From NCBI GenBank assembly GCA_045576895.1, contig JAZNHI010000200.1, forward strand, positions 1 to 14,851: a stretch of DNA of 14,851 nucleotides, written 5' to 3'. Below the pieces are notes generated by a model. The model did no database searches. It was not told the origin of the DNA and worked only from the letters and a program-made list of their open reading frames with translations. The DNA is from UBA3792 sp045576895. Lineage in GTDB: Bacteria > Bacillota > Clostridia > Christensenellales > CAG-138. Numbering within the stretch: position 1 is the stretch's first letter; each line of letters begins with the position of its first letter. The position numbers and the translations under genes are program-made. Positions 1-6,968 of the stretch are shown piece by piece.

Positions 1-187
1 TTGCGCCTTCGACGGGCTTGTAATCCAGATAATTCGTCGTGCCGTCCGCATTCACGCCGAACTCGCCCTTCGGGATCACGTACGTCAGCACGATCGCCGC
101 AAGCATCAGCACGAACAGCAGAACGACGACCTGGATGAACGTTTTGATCGAAAGGTTGATCAGCGTTTTATTGCCTGTTTTCTTCAT
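1..187 (-). CDS. YfcC/DcuC-like membrane carrier, N-terminal fragment
   Basis: Only the first 62 residues are in the window; the gene runs off the left edge. The start ATG (185-187) has a good ribosome binding site, AAGGAG, seven bases upstream (195-200). The peptide begins MKKTGNKTLINLSIKTF and then has one hydrophobic segment (about residues 19-38) ending in TYVIPKGEFGV. A first membrane helix followed by a 'T-x-hydrophobic-I-P-x-G-E-F' turn is typical of the YfcC/DcuC group, which includes dicarboxylate, basic amino acid and peptide-metabolite carriers. The start overlaps the end of the upstream acyltransferase gene by 20 bases, so the two are probably co-transcribed and translationally coupled. 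The substrate cannot be told from this fragment. A role in amino acid uptake for the nearby lysine pathway is possible but is only a guess. Confidence 0.6.
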   Translation of the reverse strand, partial: MKKTGNKTLINLSIKTFIQVVVLLFVLMLAAIVLTYVIPKGEFGVNADGTTNYLDYKPVEGA

Positions 188-2024
188 CGCGAAGCTCCTT
201 GATGAGGTCGACGATCAGCGCCCAACGCACGACCTGCCGACGGTTTTCTGTCGGATAGAAATAGTAGAGGTCTCCGTTGTAATACGTTTCAAACTCCGCG
301 TTGACGGAGAACGGCAGCGCGGGCAGCGCATCGAAACCGACCGTGAAGCATACGCTGTCCGAACGGTAGGAAAAGCCCTCGCCGGTGAGCGTACAATGCC
401 CCCGTTCTCTGGTCCGGTATCTGCCCGTATCGCGATAGATCACGGTATCGACGTCCGCTTCGAGGCGCAGTTCGGAAAGTTCCGCTTTTTCGAGGTCCTT
501 GATCCGCGCATAGTACGCGCCGATCGAACCGGGCTCGCCGTCGAACAGATACCGTTCGTTCAGCCGGTGTTCCCTGCCGCAGGCGGAGCAGACAAGCGCG
601 TTGCCGGTGCCCTTCGTGGTGTACAGCGCGCCGCAATCAACGCAGCGGTACAGCACGTTTTCCAATCCCTTTGCCATATCCTTCTGCCGGAAGGCGCCGA
701 CGGTCTCTTCGGAGGCGTCATACGCAAGCGCCTCGTCGATCAGGCGGTTCAGCGCATCGTCGGTCATGGCGGCGATCTCCTCTTTGGTGATCACGCGCTC
801 CGCCGACACGAAAACGTCGGTGCGGAAGAAGCGCTTCCGCCACTTGGGCTTTGCAAAGTACGAGCCGCGGATCTTCAGAATGACGATATCGGTCTTGAGC
901 CTCCGATAAAACGCCGCGCCCCGGTCGACGATCGGATAGGCGCGTCCGTCAACCGAAAGCCGTGCTTCCGGAAAGATGATCACGGGATAGCCCTTCTTCA
1001 GCATACGCATGATCTGCACCGGCACGGCAAGATCCGGACAAAACAGCTTTTTGGGGATCACGCCCGATTTGGGCACGATCCTCCGAAGCAGCGGATGCGA
1101 GACGAAATGCCTGTTGACGACGTACGACGGATTCGCCTTTGCGTTCTGAAACAGGCGGTTTGTATAGTACATGTCGAAAAACGACTGGTGATTGCACAGC
1201 GCGATATACGGCACGGGCAGCTCGCGCAGCAGCGCATCGTCGACGTGCAGGCGCTGACGGGAACGGCAGAACCGGTGCAGAGCGGCAAAGAAGCCGGTCA
1301 GATACACCGAATCCGGCGTGCCCGCGTTCTGCCGGAGAAAGACCTTGTTGAGAAACAGAAACAGCACCGCAAGCAGCATTCCCGCAAGCAGCACAATGAT
1401 GAGGATCAAAAGCCACAGCGGAAGATCGTTCCCGATGAAGTAGCGCGCCGCCATGCCCATGAGGTTCGACGTGACGATCGACGGAATGACGCCGGTCGCA
1501 ACGGTGAAGATGTAGCGGGAAAACTTCATCTTGCGGTAGCTGCCGTAATAGCAGATCGCACCGAAGGGAATCAGCGGCATGATGAACAGCAGGTACAGCA
1601 AAAGCTGCGTGCCGCGGTCCTTTTTGACGCGCGCCGCAAGCTTCTCGATCTTCTTTTCGTTCTTTTCGTATGCCTTGTTGCTGAAGCGGAACGTATTGAC
1701 AAGCACATAGATGATCGTTGCGCCGAGACAGACGCCGAGATCGCACAGCAGCAGCGCAATCCAGAACGGATAGCTCAGACCCGACGAGACCTGAATGAAC
1801 TCCGCCGGAATAAAGACGACGACCATCTGCAGCGCTTCGACCAGCACGACGGACAAAAAGCCAAGCACGCCCTTGTCCATGAGCAGCGCTTTTGCGCCTT
1901 CGACGTCATTTGCAATTTCCAGACGGATGAACGGGACCAGAATATCGGATAAGAACAGAACAAACAACGCAACGGCCGCGATCAATGATCCGAGAATGAT
2001 GATCCGCTGCGTTGACTTTTTCAT
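168..2024 (-). CDS. VTT-domain / PlsC acyltransferase / zinc-ribbon fusion protein
   Basis: This 618-residue protein joins three parts. Residues 8-226 are hydrophobic, with about six membrane segments, and resemble the VTT (TVP38/TMEM64, DedA-like) domain, including the P-x-x-P-F-G...G-S-Y-R-K-M-K-F stretch at 150-168. Residues 268-410 look like a 1-acylglycerol-3-phosphate acyltransferase (PlsC). The catalytic H-x4-D motif is NHQSFFD (278-284), and the second motif is FPEARLS (351-357), where the usual FPEGTRS has Ala for Gly and Leu for Thr-like positions. Residues 461-482 hold C-x2-C...C-x2-C, a zinc ribbon, followed by a soluble tail of about 135 residues. VTT proteins are linked to lipid scrambling and PlsC proteins to phospholipid acylation, so a membrane lipid remodelling role is inferred. 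The start codon has only a weak ribosome site, but a promoter lies about 50 bases upstream. The acyl acceptor is unknown. Confidence 0.8.
   Translation of the reverse strand: MKKSTQRIIILGSLIAAVALFVLFLSDILVPFIRLEIANDVEGAKALLMDKGVLGFLSVVLVEALQMVVVFIPAEFIQVSSGLSYPFWIALLLCDLGVCLGATIIYVLVNTFRFSNKAYEKNEKKIEKLAARVKKDRGTQLLLYLLFIMPLIPFGAICYYGSYRKMKFSRYIFTVATGVIPSIVTSNLMGMAARYFIGNDLPLWLLILIIVLLAGMLLAVLFLFLNKVFLRQNAGTPDSVYLTGFFAALHRFCRSRQRLHVDDALLRELPVPYIALCNHQSFFDMYYTNRLFQNAKANPSYVVNRHFVSHPLLRRIVPKSGVIPKKLFCPDLAVPVQIMRMLKKGYPVIIFPEARLSVDGRAYPIVDRGAAFYRRLKTDIVILKIRGSYFAKPKWRKRFFRTDVFVSAERVITKEEIAAMTDDALNRLIDEALAYDASEETVGAFRQKDMAKGLENVLYRCVDCGALYTTKGTGNALVCSACGREHRLNERYLFDGEPGSIGAYYARIKDLEKAELSELRLEADVDTVIYRDTGRYRTRERGHCTLTGEGFSYRSDSVCFTVGFDALPALPFSVNAEFETYYNGDLYYFYPTENRRQVVRWALIVDLIKELRDEENRQ
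195..200 (-). promoter_or_regulatory. Ribosome binding site fixing the start of the left-edge carrier
   Basis: AAGGAG on the minus strand, seven bases before the ATG at 185-187 and inside the last codons of the acyltransferase gene. It supports a real gene start here even though the reading frame has no stop inside the window. Confidence 0.7.
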
Positions 2025-2083
2025 AAAAGATACATCTCGATTCGATCAGAATAACCAGAATTTCTCTGATTTTTATACGCATA

Positions 2084-2112
2084 AGAATATATGGAATCGC
2101 GAAAAATGTCAA
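2084..2112 (-). promoter_or_regulatory. Sigma-70-type promoter for the acyltransferase gene
   Basis: On the minus strand a perfect TTGACA (2107-2112) is followed by a 17-base spacer and TATTCT (2084-2089), four of six matches to the -10 consensus. This would start transcription near 2077, about 50 bases before the ATG at 2024. TATATT two bases earlier is an alternative -10. The stretch is AT-rich, unlike the flanking genes, as expected for a divergent promoter region. Confidence 0.6.
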
Positions 2113-2133
2113 TACATCGAAAAAAACTGCCCC

Positions 2134-2162
2134 TTTCCTTTTTATGTATGCTATGCTAAAAT
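2134..2162 (+). promoter_or_regulatory. Weak candidate promoter for the deacetylase-kamC operon
   Basis: TAAAAT (2157-2162) is a fair -10 box, preceded after 17 bases by TTTCCT (2134-2139), a poor -35. It lies about 75 bases before the deacetylase ATG in the AT-rich intergenic region between divergent genes. No better plus-strand pair was seen between 2025 and 2235, so this is a tentative placement. Confidence 0.25.
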
Positions 2163-2235
2163 ACAGAATATACGGATCCGTGCACAGACCGTTCCCTTGC
2201 CGGAGCGTTCCGGACGGCCGGTTCGGAGGAGAGCC

Positions 2236-3291
2236 ATGAAATACAGAAAACGTCTGATCTGTACGCTGCTTGCAGCGGTTCTGTCGCTGCTGCTGTTTTC
2301 GCCCTCTGTACAGGCGGATGCCGCCGCGTCTGCGGCATTCACGCAGTCGGTCTATGCGTTCCGGTACGGCAGTACCGCATCCGTACAGGCAAGGATCGCC
2401 CCGGGAACCGAGCGGGACTGGATCCTGCAGCTTTCCGACGGAACGGAACTGTCCAGAGTGCACGCCGGCGCAAACGCGGATATGATCCTCTTTACCTTTC
2501 CTGTCACGCAGGAGCTGAAGCGCCGTTCCGTGCTTCGTCTCCTTCCGGACGGCGGCGAAGTCCTGTGCGAAGCGCAGCTCATCTGCGACCGACCGCAGAA
2601 CGGCGGTCTCCGGCAGGTTGCGACCGACCGGCGCGCCATAGCCATTACGTTCGACGCCGCCGGATCGTTCGGGCGCATCTATGAGATCTTTGATCTGCTG
2701 GAACAATACAACGCAAAAGCGACCTTTTTTGTGATCGGTCTGTTTGCCGAGCGCAACCCTGCGGAAGCGCAGGAGATCGTCGCCCGCGGTCACGAGCTCG
2801 CCAGCCATTCCTATGAGCATCTGGATATGGGCGTGTCCGACACGAACGAGATCTTTCAAAGTCTGGATCGCACCGATCGGCTCCTCCGCACGTTCAACGG
2901 AAACAAAACCGTGCTGTACCGTCCGCCGTCCGGTCTGTCCGTTTTCGACGACCGTGCCATTGCGCGCGCGCTCGACAGCGAAGTCATCCTCTGGTCGATC
3001 GATTCCGGGGACGGATTCTCCTACGTTTCCGCTTCCGATGCGATCAACCGCACCGAAAGCGGACTGCACAACGGCGGCATCGTGCTGATGCACGTTTACG
3101 GGCATTTCACGCTGACCGCTTTGAAAACCATTCTGCCCTATTATGCGGAGCAGGGCTATTCGTTTGTGACCGTCTCCGATCTGATGCTGGACGGAGACAC
3201 CTATATCGACGCGTTCGGAACGCAGCGCGCGCTGCATCACAGCGATACGCAGGTGCGTCCGATCGCGGAACGGCTGCAGAACGGGAGGTGA
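2236..3291 (+). CDS. Secreted polysaccharide deacetylase (CE4/NodB family)
   Basis: The protein has 351 residues from the ATG at 2236, chosen because GGAGGAG lies just upstream and an N-terminal signal peptide follows (KYRKR, hydrophobic to about residue 22, likely cleavage after VQADA). Residues 28-130 form an unassigned, probably beta-rich N-terminal domain. Residues 133-320 are a NodB-type deacetylase. Motif 1 is TFDAA (138-142), motif 2 HSYEH (191-195), motif 3 RPPSG (229-233), then W-S-I-D (253-256) and LMH (284-286). The second Asp of the usual TFDDG, a metal ligand, is Ala here, a variation also seen in sporulation-type (PdaB-like) members. A cell wall or exopolysaccharide substrate outside the membrane is likely but unproven. 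The stop codon lies four bases before the next gene's start, and the shared GGGAGG serves that gene. Confidence 0.85.
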   Translation: MKYRKRLICTLLAAVLSLLLFSPSVQADAAASAAFTQSVYAFRYGSTASVQARIAPGTERDWILQLSDGTELSRVHAGANADMILFTFPVTQELKRRSVLRLLPDGGEVLCEAQLICDRPQNGGLRQVATDRRAIAITFDAAGSFGRIYEIFDLLEQYNAKATFFVIGLFAERNPAEAQEIVARGHELASHSYEHLDMGVSDTNEIFQSLDRTDRLLRTFNGNKTVLYRPPSGLSVFDDRAIARALDSEVILWSIDSGDGFSYVSASDAINRTESGLHNGGIVLMHVYGHFTLTALKTILPYYAEQGYSFVTVSDLMLDGDTYIDAFGTQRALHHSDTQVRPIAERLQNGR

Positions 3292-3295
3292 TCGT

Positions 3296-4315
3296 ATGCG
3301 CATGTTCCGAAGATTTCTGATTGCATCGTTTGCGATCCTCTTTCTGATCGGCTGTCGCGGAAGCGCAAACGACCGGACGGAGACCGCGTCCCCGGATCAA
3401 AAGCCCGTCGCCGAAAGCACGGCTGCCGCGGAACCGCATGTGCACGATTGGGAAGAAGCGACCTGCACGGCGCCGAAGACCTGCCGCGTCTGCGGCGCAG
3501 CCGAAGGCGAACCGCTGGGACACGATTTTCGGGAAGCGACCTGCACGGAACCGAAGACCTGTACACGCTGCGGTTTCACCGAGGGCGAACCGATGGGACA
3601 CGATTTTCAGGGGGCAAGCTGCACGGCGCCCGGGATCTGTTCGCGCTGCGGCGCGGAAGGCGATCCGCAGGGACACGACTGGTTCGAAGCGTGCACGCTG
3701 CCGAAGACCTGCCGCCGCTGCGGTCTGACCGAAGGCGAAGCGCCGGGACACCGCATGGAAAACGGCGTCTGTTCGCAATGCGGCTATACCGTCTTTGAAC
3801 CGATCAAGGACTCCGGCAATGCGGTCCTGACCGATATCGGGACCGGAAACGGGATTTACCGCGTACACTTTTCCCATGCCGGCGAGCGCGAATTCACCGT
3901 CTGGTCGTACGATGCGAGCGGCAGCGCGGATCTGCTTCTCCTGAAAAAAGGCAGATATGACGGTTCCGCTCTGCTGTTCGGGGAAGCGCCGTTCACATTC
4001 GAGATCTTTGCAAGATCCGACTGGGAGCTGACGATCGAGCAGCTGGACCTCACCGCCGATACCGCGTTTTCGGGCACGGCGGACGGCGTGACGGATCTTT
4101 GCATGCTGCGCTCCGGCGTCTTCCGTTTCACCCATACCGGGGAAAACGATTTCGTCGTCTGGATGTATACGACCGACGGAGAAACGCTGCTGATCCGCAC
4201 GCAGGGACCCTGTGCGATCGAACAGACCGTCACCGTTCCGGAGGGAAGCTTTGCGTTCTTTGCCGTGCGTGCGGACGCCGCATGGACGATCGAACGGATC
4301 GGCGATCCCGAATGA
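3296..4315 (+). CDS. Lipoprotein with four Cys/His tandem repeats
   Basis: The protein has 339 residues. A lipoprotein signal (MRMFRRFLIASFAILFLIGC) ends in the lipobox L-I-G-C with the lipidated Cys at residue 20, so the mature protein should be anchored on the outer face of the membrane. After a low-complexity Ser/Thr/Ala/Glu linker (21-48) come four tandem 25-26-residue units of the pattern D-(W/F)-x-x-A-x-C-T-x-P-x-x-C-x-x-C-G-x-x-x-G-x-P-x-G-H, then a shortened fifth unit with CSQCG. Residues about 165-339 form two similar-looking, probably beta-rich segments rich in aromatic and acidic residues, with no family that I recognise. Such Cys/His units are common in surface proteins of Clostridia. 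Metal binding or disulfides are possible, and the function is unknown. The 3' end overlaps kamB by four bases (ATGA). Confidence 0.75.
   Translation: MRMFRRFLIASFAILFLIGCRGSANDRTETASPDQKPVAESTAAAEPHVHDWEEATCTAPKTCRVCGAAEGEPLGHDFREATCTEPKTCTRCGFTEGEPMGHDFQGASCTAPGICSRCGAEGDPQGHDWFEACTLPKTCRRCGLTEGEAPGHRMENGVCSQCGYTVFEPIKDSGNAVLTDIGTGNGIYRVHFSHAGEREFTVWSYDASGSADLLLLKKGRYDGSALLFGEAPFTFEIFARSDWELTIEQLDLTADTAFSGTADGVTDLCMLRSGVFRFTHTGENDFVVWMYTTDGETLLIRTQGPCAIEQTVTVPEGSFAFFAVRADAAWTIERIGDPE
3446..3751 (+). repeat. Four in-frame tandem repeats of 78/78/75/75 bases
   Basis: Units begin at 3446, 3524, 3602 and 3677, each opening with the Asp codon after a CAC His codon. The first two are 78 bases and the last two 75 (one codon lost). 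The Cys codons and the CCGAAGACCTG and GGACACGA stretches are the best conserved parts. All length changes keep the frame, so selection is on the protein. Confidence 0.9.
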
Positions 4316-5277
4316 CCGGACCAATTCAGGAAAGCGAAATCGAATCGATGCGCATGATGCTTCCGAAAACCGTCAGACACATACGCACCCTGTCCATCGT
4401 GGGCATGTGCAAGAACGCGGGCAAAACGACCGTGCTGAACCGGCTATTGGCCGAATCGCGCGGCCGCGTGCTCGGCTTGACCTCGATCGGGCGGGACGGC
4501 GAATCCGTCGACGTGGTGACCGGCACGGAAAAGCCCGGCATCTACGTTCCCGAGGGCACGCTGATCGCCACGGCGAAGGACATGCTTGCGTTTTCGGATA
4601 TCACGCAGGAGATCGTTTATACCGCCGGCATTCCGACGCCCTTGGGCGAGGTCGTGCTCGTCCGTGCCAAAAGCGCGGGCAGCGTGCAGCTTGCGGGACC
4701 TTCGATCACCTCGCAGCTGAAAACCGTTTCCGATCTGTTCTTTTCGCTCGGCGCAGAGCAGACGATCATCGACGGCGCGCTTGGCAGAAAATCGCTCGGC
4801 GCGCGGACGGTCGCAGAGGGCGTGATCCTCTGCACCGGCGCGAGCTACGACATGCGAATGGAAAAGGTCGTTGCGGACACCGCGCAGATCTTCCGCGTCA
4901 TGAACCTCAAGAAGGCGGAGACCGTTCCGGAGGAATCGGACAGACCGCTTCATGAAATCCTGAAATTGTCCCGCGAAGCGCTCGTGCCCGGCGCGCTGAC
5001 CGACGCCGCGGTCGTTCCGCTTCTGAAAAGCGGCGCGCTGAAAAATGCGCGGCTTGTCGTGAAGGATCCGAGCAAGGTCCTGCTTTCGCCCGACACGCTC
5101 GACAAGCTTGCGCTGCGCAGCGTCTCGCTGGAAACGGTCGAAGCGGCAAAGGTACTTTGCGTGACCGTCAATCCCGTTTCCGCCTATGGCTGGAAATTTG
5201 ATCCCGACGCATTTTTGAACGCGATGGCGGCGGCGGTGAACGTGCCCGTCATCAACGTAAAGGAGGAACCGCTTTGA
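4312..5277 (+). CDS. kamB: Lysine 5,6-aminomutase reactivase subunit KamB
   Basis: The protein has 321 residues. A Walker A P-loop, GMCKNAGKTT (31-40, Lys38), lies after a short N-terminus, and the text after it (SIGRDGESVDVVTG) has the look of a small nucleotide-binding protein. I assign it from its position next to the MutS-like kamC and the lysine pathway. In lysine fermenters a kamB-kamC pair restores lysine 5,6-aminomutase after its adenosylcobalamin cofactor is damaged, probably by ATP-driven cofactor exchange. The start at 4312 overlaps the lipoprotein stop (ATGA), suggesting translational coupling, since no strong ribosome site is visible there. An in-frame ATG at 4348 is an alternative. 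The 3' end overlaps kamC by four bases. The biochemical role is known from the family, not from this sequence. Confidence 0.8.
   Translation: MTGPIQESEIESMRMMLPKTVRHIRTLSIVGMCKNAGKTTVLNRLLAESRGRVLGLTSIGRDGESVDVVTGTEKPGIYVPEGTLIATAKDMLAFSDITQEIVYTAGIPTPLGEVVLVRAKSAGSVQLAGPSITSQLKTVSDLFFSLGAEQTIIDGALGRKSLGARTVAEGVILCTGASYDMRMEKVVADTAQIFRVMNLKKAETVPEESDRPLHEILKLSREALVPGALTDAAVVPLLKSGALKNARLVVKDPSKVLLSPDTLDKLALRSVSLETVEAAKVLCVTVNPVSAYGWKFDPDAFLNAMAAAVNVPVINVKEEPL
5258..5266 (+). promoter_or_regulatory. Strong ribosome binding site supporting a TTG start of kamC
   Basis: AAAGGAGG lies seven bases before the TTG at 5274, inside the last codons of kamB. No ATG or GTG is better placed, so TTG is taken as the start codon. 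Confidence 0.8.
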
Positions 5278-6731
5278 TCACGATCGGTTTTGAAGACAGG
5301 GAAAAGATCGGATTGCGATACGTTCTCGACACGCTGCACCCCTGCAGTCCCTTCGGCACGGAGCGTGTGCGCAAGCTGCGCTTCTACGCGCCGGACGAGC
5401 GGAACGAACTGGAAACGGAGCTTCGGAACACGGAACGCGCGGCAAACGCGGCGGACGCGCTGAAGCCCGTCTACGATCAGATCATGCTCGTGCTCTGTCA
5501 GCTCAAGGATATCCGCGGCTCGCTGAAAAGGCTTTCGGAAGGCGCGTGTCTCGACCACGTGGAGCTGTTCGAACTCAAGGGCTTTCTGCTGCGCATCTCG
5601 GATCTCCGTCCGCTGTTCGACCGGATGAACGAGACCGTCCGCATCGAGGGGCTCGCCTTCTTCGATCCGGCGGACGCGCTGGACGTGCTTGATCCCGAGC
5701 GCACGCGTTCCCGCGGGTTCTATATCCCGGACAGCGCTTCGAAAGCGCTGCGCGCGATCCGCGCCGAAAAGAAGCGGCTCGAACAGCGGCTGTATGAAGC
5801 GTCGGAATCGGAAAAGGACGCGATCAGATCCGCGCGCACCCGCGTATGCGCCGAGGAGGAGACTGAGGAACGCGCGATCCGCGCGGCGATGTGCGCTGCG
5901 CTTCTCCCCCATGTCCCCGCCATGCTGGCGGATGCCGACGCTGCGGGGCGACTCGACTTTCTGATCCAAAAAGCGCTGTTCGCCGTGCGGTACGGCTGCG
6001 TGCGCCCCGAGATCACGGAGACCGCGCTGGAGCTTACCGACATGGTGAACCCGGAGCTCGTCGATCTTCTGAAAGCAAAGGGACGCGCGTTCGTGCCCGT
6101 TTCGATCGCGACCGATCGCGGCGCGACGGTCATCACCGGCGCGAACATGGGCGGCAAGAGCGTTGCGATGAAGACCGTCGCGCTGAACGTGCTGCTGTTT
6201 TCGGCGGGCTTTTTGGTCTGCGCAAAGCGCGCAAGACTGCCGATGTTCCGCTGTGTCCGCATGCTGTTTGATGACGCGCAGTCGATGCAATCGGGTCTAA
6301 GCGGCTTCGGCTCGGAGATCGTGCGGTTCAACGAAGCGCTTAAGGAGGTCGAAGAAGGCTATTCCCTGTTCCTGCTCGACGAGTTTGCCCGCGGCACGAA
6401 CCCGGACGAGGGCGCGGTGATCGTGCAGGCTGTGACGCGGTACCTGAACGGCGCAAACGCGATCTCGATCCTTGCGACGCACTACGACGGCGTCGCGGAG
6501 TTTGCAGGCATGCACTATCAGATCATCGGTCTCCGGGACATCGATCCGGACGCGATCAGAACCGAGCTTTCCGTTTCGGGCGGGGACGGCGTGGCGATCA
6601 TCGCGCGGCATATGAACTACGGGCTTTATCGCGTCGAGGGCAAGGCGGACTGTCCGAAGGACGCGCTGCATATCTGCCGCATGCTGTCGCTGAAGCCGGA
6701 GATCCTTGCAAGCATCGAACGCGCTTATTGA
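5274..6731 (+). CDS. kamC: Lysine 5,6-aminomutase reactivase ATPase KamC (MutS-like)
   Basis: The 485-residue protein has a helical N-terminal part (about 1-270, with a charged coiled-coil-like stretch at 155-205) and a C-terminal ATPase domain of the MutS type. Visible motifs are Walker A GANMGGKS (289-296), the signature-like GLSGFGSEIVRF (341-352), Walker B LFLLDE (365-370) followed by GTNPDEG, and the switch His in ATHYD (401-405). It lacks the mismatch-binding and connector domains of true MutS, and it sits beside kamB and the lysine pathway. This matches KamC, which with KamB is thought to reactivate the cobalamin-dependent aminomutase KamDE in the cytoplasm. It starts with TTG, overlaps kamB by four bases and ends 14 bases before the promoter of the riboswitch operon. 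No clear terminator follows it. Confidence 0.85.
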   Translation: MITIGFEDREKIGLRYVLDTLHPCSPFGTERVRKLRFYAPDERNELETELRNTERAANAADALKPVYDQIMLVLCQLKDIRGSLKRLSEGACLDHVELFELKGFLLRISDLRPLFDRMNETVRIEGLAFFDPADALDVLDPERTRSRGFYIPDSASKALRAIRAEKKRLEQRLYEASESEKDAIRSARTRVCAEEETEERAIRAAMCAALLPHVPAMLADADAAGRLDFLIQKALFAVRYGCVRPEITETALELTDMVNPELVDLLKAKGRAFVPVSIATDRGATVITGANMGGKSVAMKTVALNVLLFSAGFLVCAKRARLPMFRCVRMLFDDAQSMQSGLSGFGSEIVRFNEALKEVEEGYSLFLLDEFARGTNPDEGAVIVQAVTRYLNGANAISILATHYDGVAEFAGMHYQIIGLRDIDPDAIRTELSVSGGDGVAIIARHMNYGLYRVEGKADCPKDALHICRMLSLKPEILASIERAY

Positions 6732-6745
6732 TATAAGGAAACTTC

Positions 6746-6775
6746 TTGACAACGACCCCGAAAATCGGGTATAAT
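6746..6775 (+). promoter_or_regulatory. Consensus sigma-70 promoter of the lysine fermentation operon
   Basis: TTGACA (6746-6751) and TATAAT (6770-6775) are both perfect, with an 18-base spacer. Transcription would start near 6782, about 20 bases before helix P1 of the riboswitch. Such a strong promoter fits a system controlled by attenuation rather than by an activator. The spacer holds a palindrome, CCCGA-AAA-TCGGG (6757-6769). Confidence 0.85.
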
Positions 6776-6801
6776 TTTCTTACGGAATTTCATAGAGTCT
6801 T

Positions 6802-6968
6802 CAATAGAGGTGCGAATGACAGGGTACCCGTCCGATCGGTTCGGCAGCCGGCGGTTTCGTGCGGGAAAGGGGTCGTTCGCCGAAGAGATCGGATGCGCCG
6901 GATCCGGTTTCTGGCATCGCCGTGCAAGCGGCTGTGCTGTCATGTTCAAAGAGCATGGAGCGCTATTG
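6802..6968 (+). ncRNA. Lysine riboswitch aptamer (L box)
   Basis: Compared from memory with the Bacillus subtilis lysC leader, several blocks match: AGAGGTGCGAA (6806-6816), GGGAAAGGGG (6863-6872), TCGCCGAAG (6877-6885), CTGG (6911-6914) and GCTGTCA (6936-6942), in the right order and spacing. Five helices can be drawn. P1 is CAATAG/CTATTG (6802-6807 with 6963-6968). P2 includes CCCG/CGGG (6827-6830 with 6862-6865). P3 closes loop GCGCCGG (about 6885-6912). P4 includes GCCG/CGGC (6919-6922 with 6929-6932). P5 is a seven-pair hairpin (6941-6957, loop AAA). Loops 2 and 3 can kiss through CCGGCG (6848-6853) and CGCCGG (6896-6901), a hallmark of this class. It binds lysine and precedes the lysine-degradation operon rather than biosynthesis or transport genes. 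Confidence 0.93.

Noticed and set aside
39..1952. Long plus-strand open frame opposite the acyltransferase
   Set aside because: It is a shadow of the VTT/PlsC gene, whose membrane segments and NHx4D motif are clear. The plus-strand product is charged, repetitive and unlike any family.
3446..3751. Tandem repeats considered as a CRISPR array
   Set aside because: The units are directly adjacent with no spacers, in frame, and encode a Cys/His pattern.
3107..4324. Minus-strand open frame opposite the lipoprotein
   Set aside because: Its apparent repeats mirror the repeats of the plus-strand gene. That gene has a lipobox, a ribosome site and in-frame repeat length changes.
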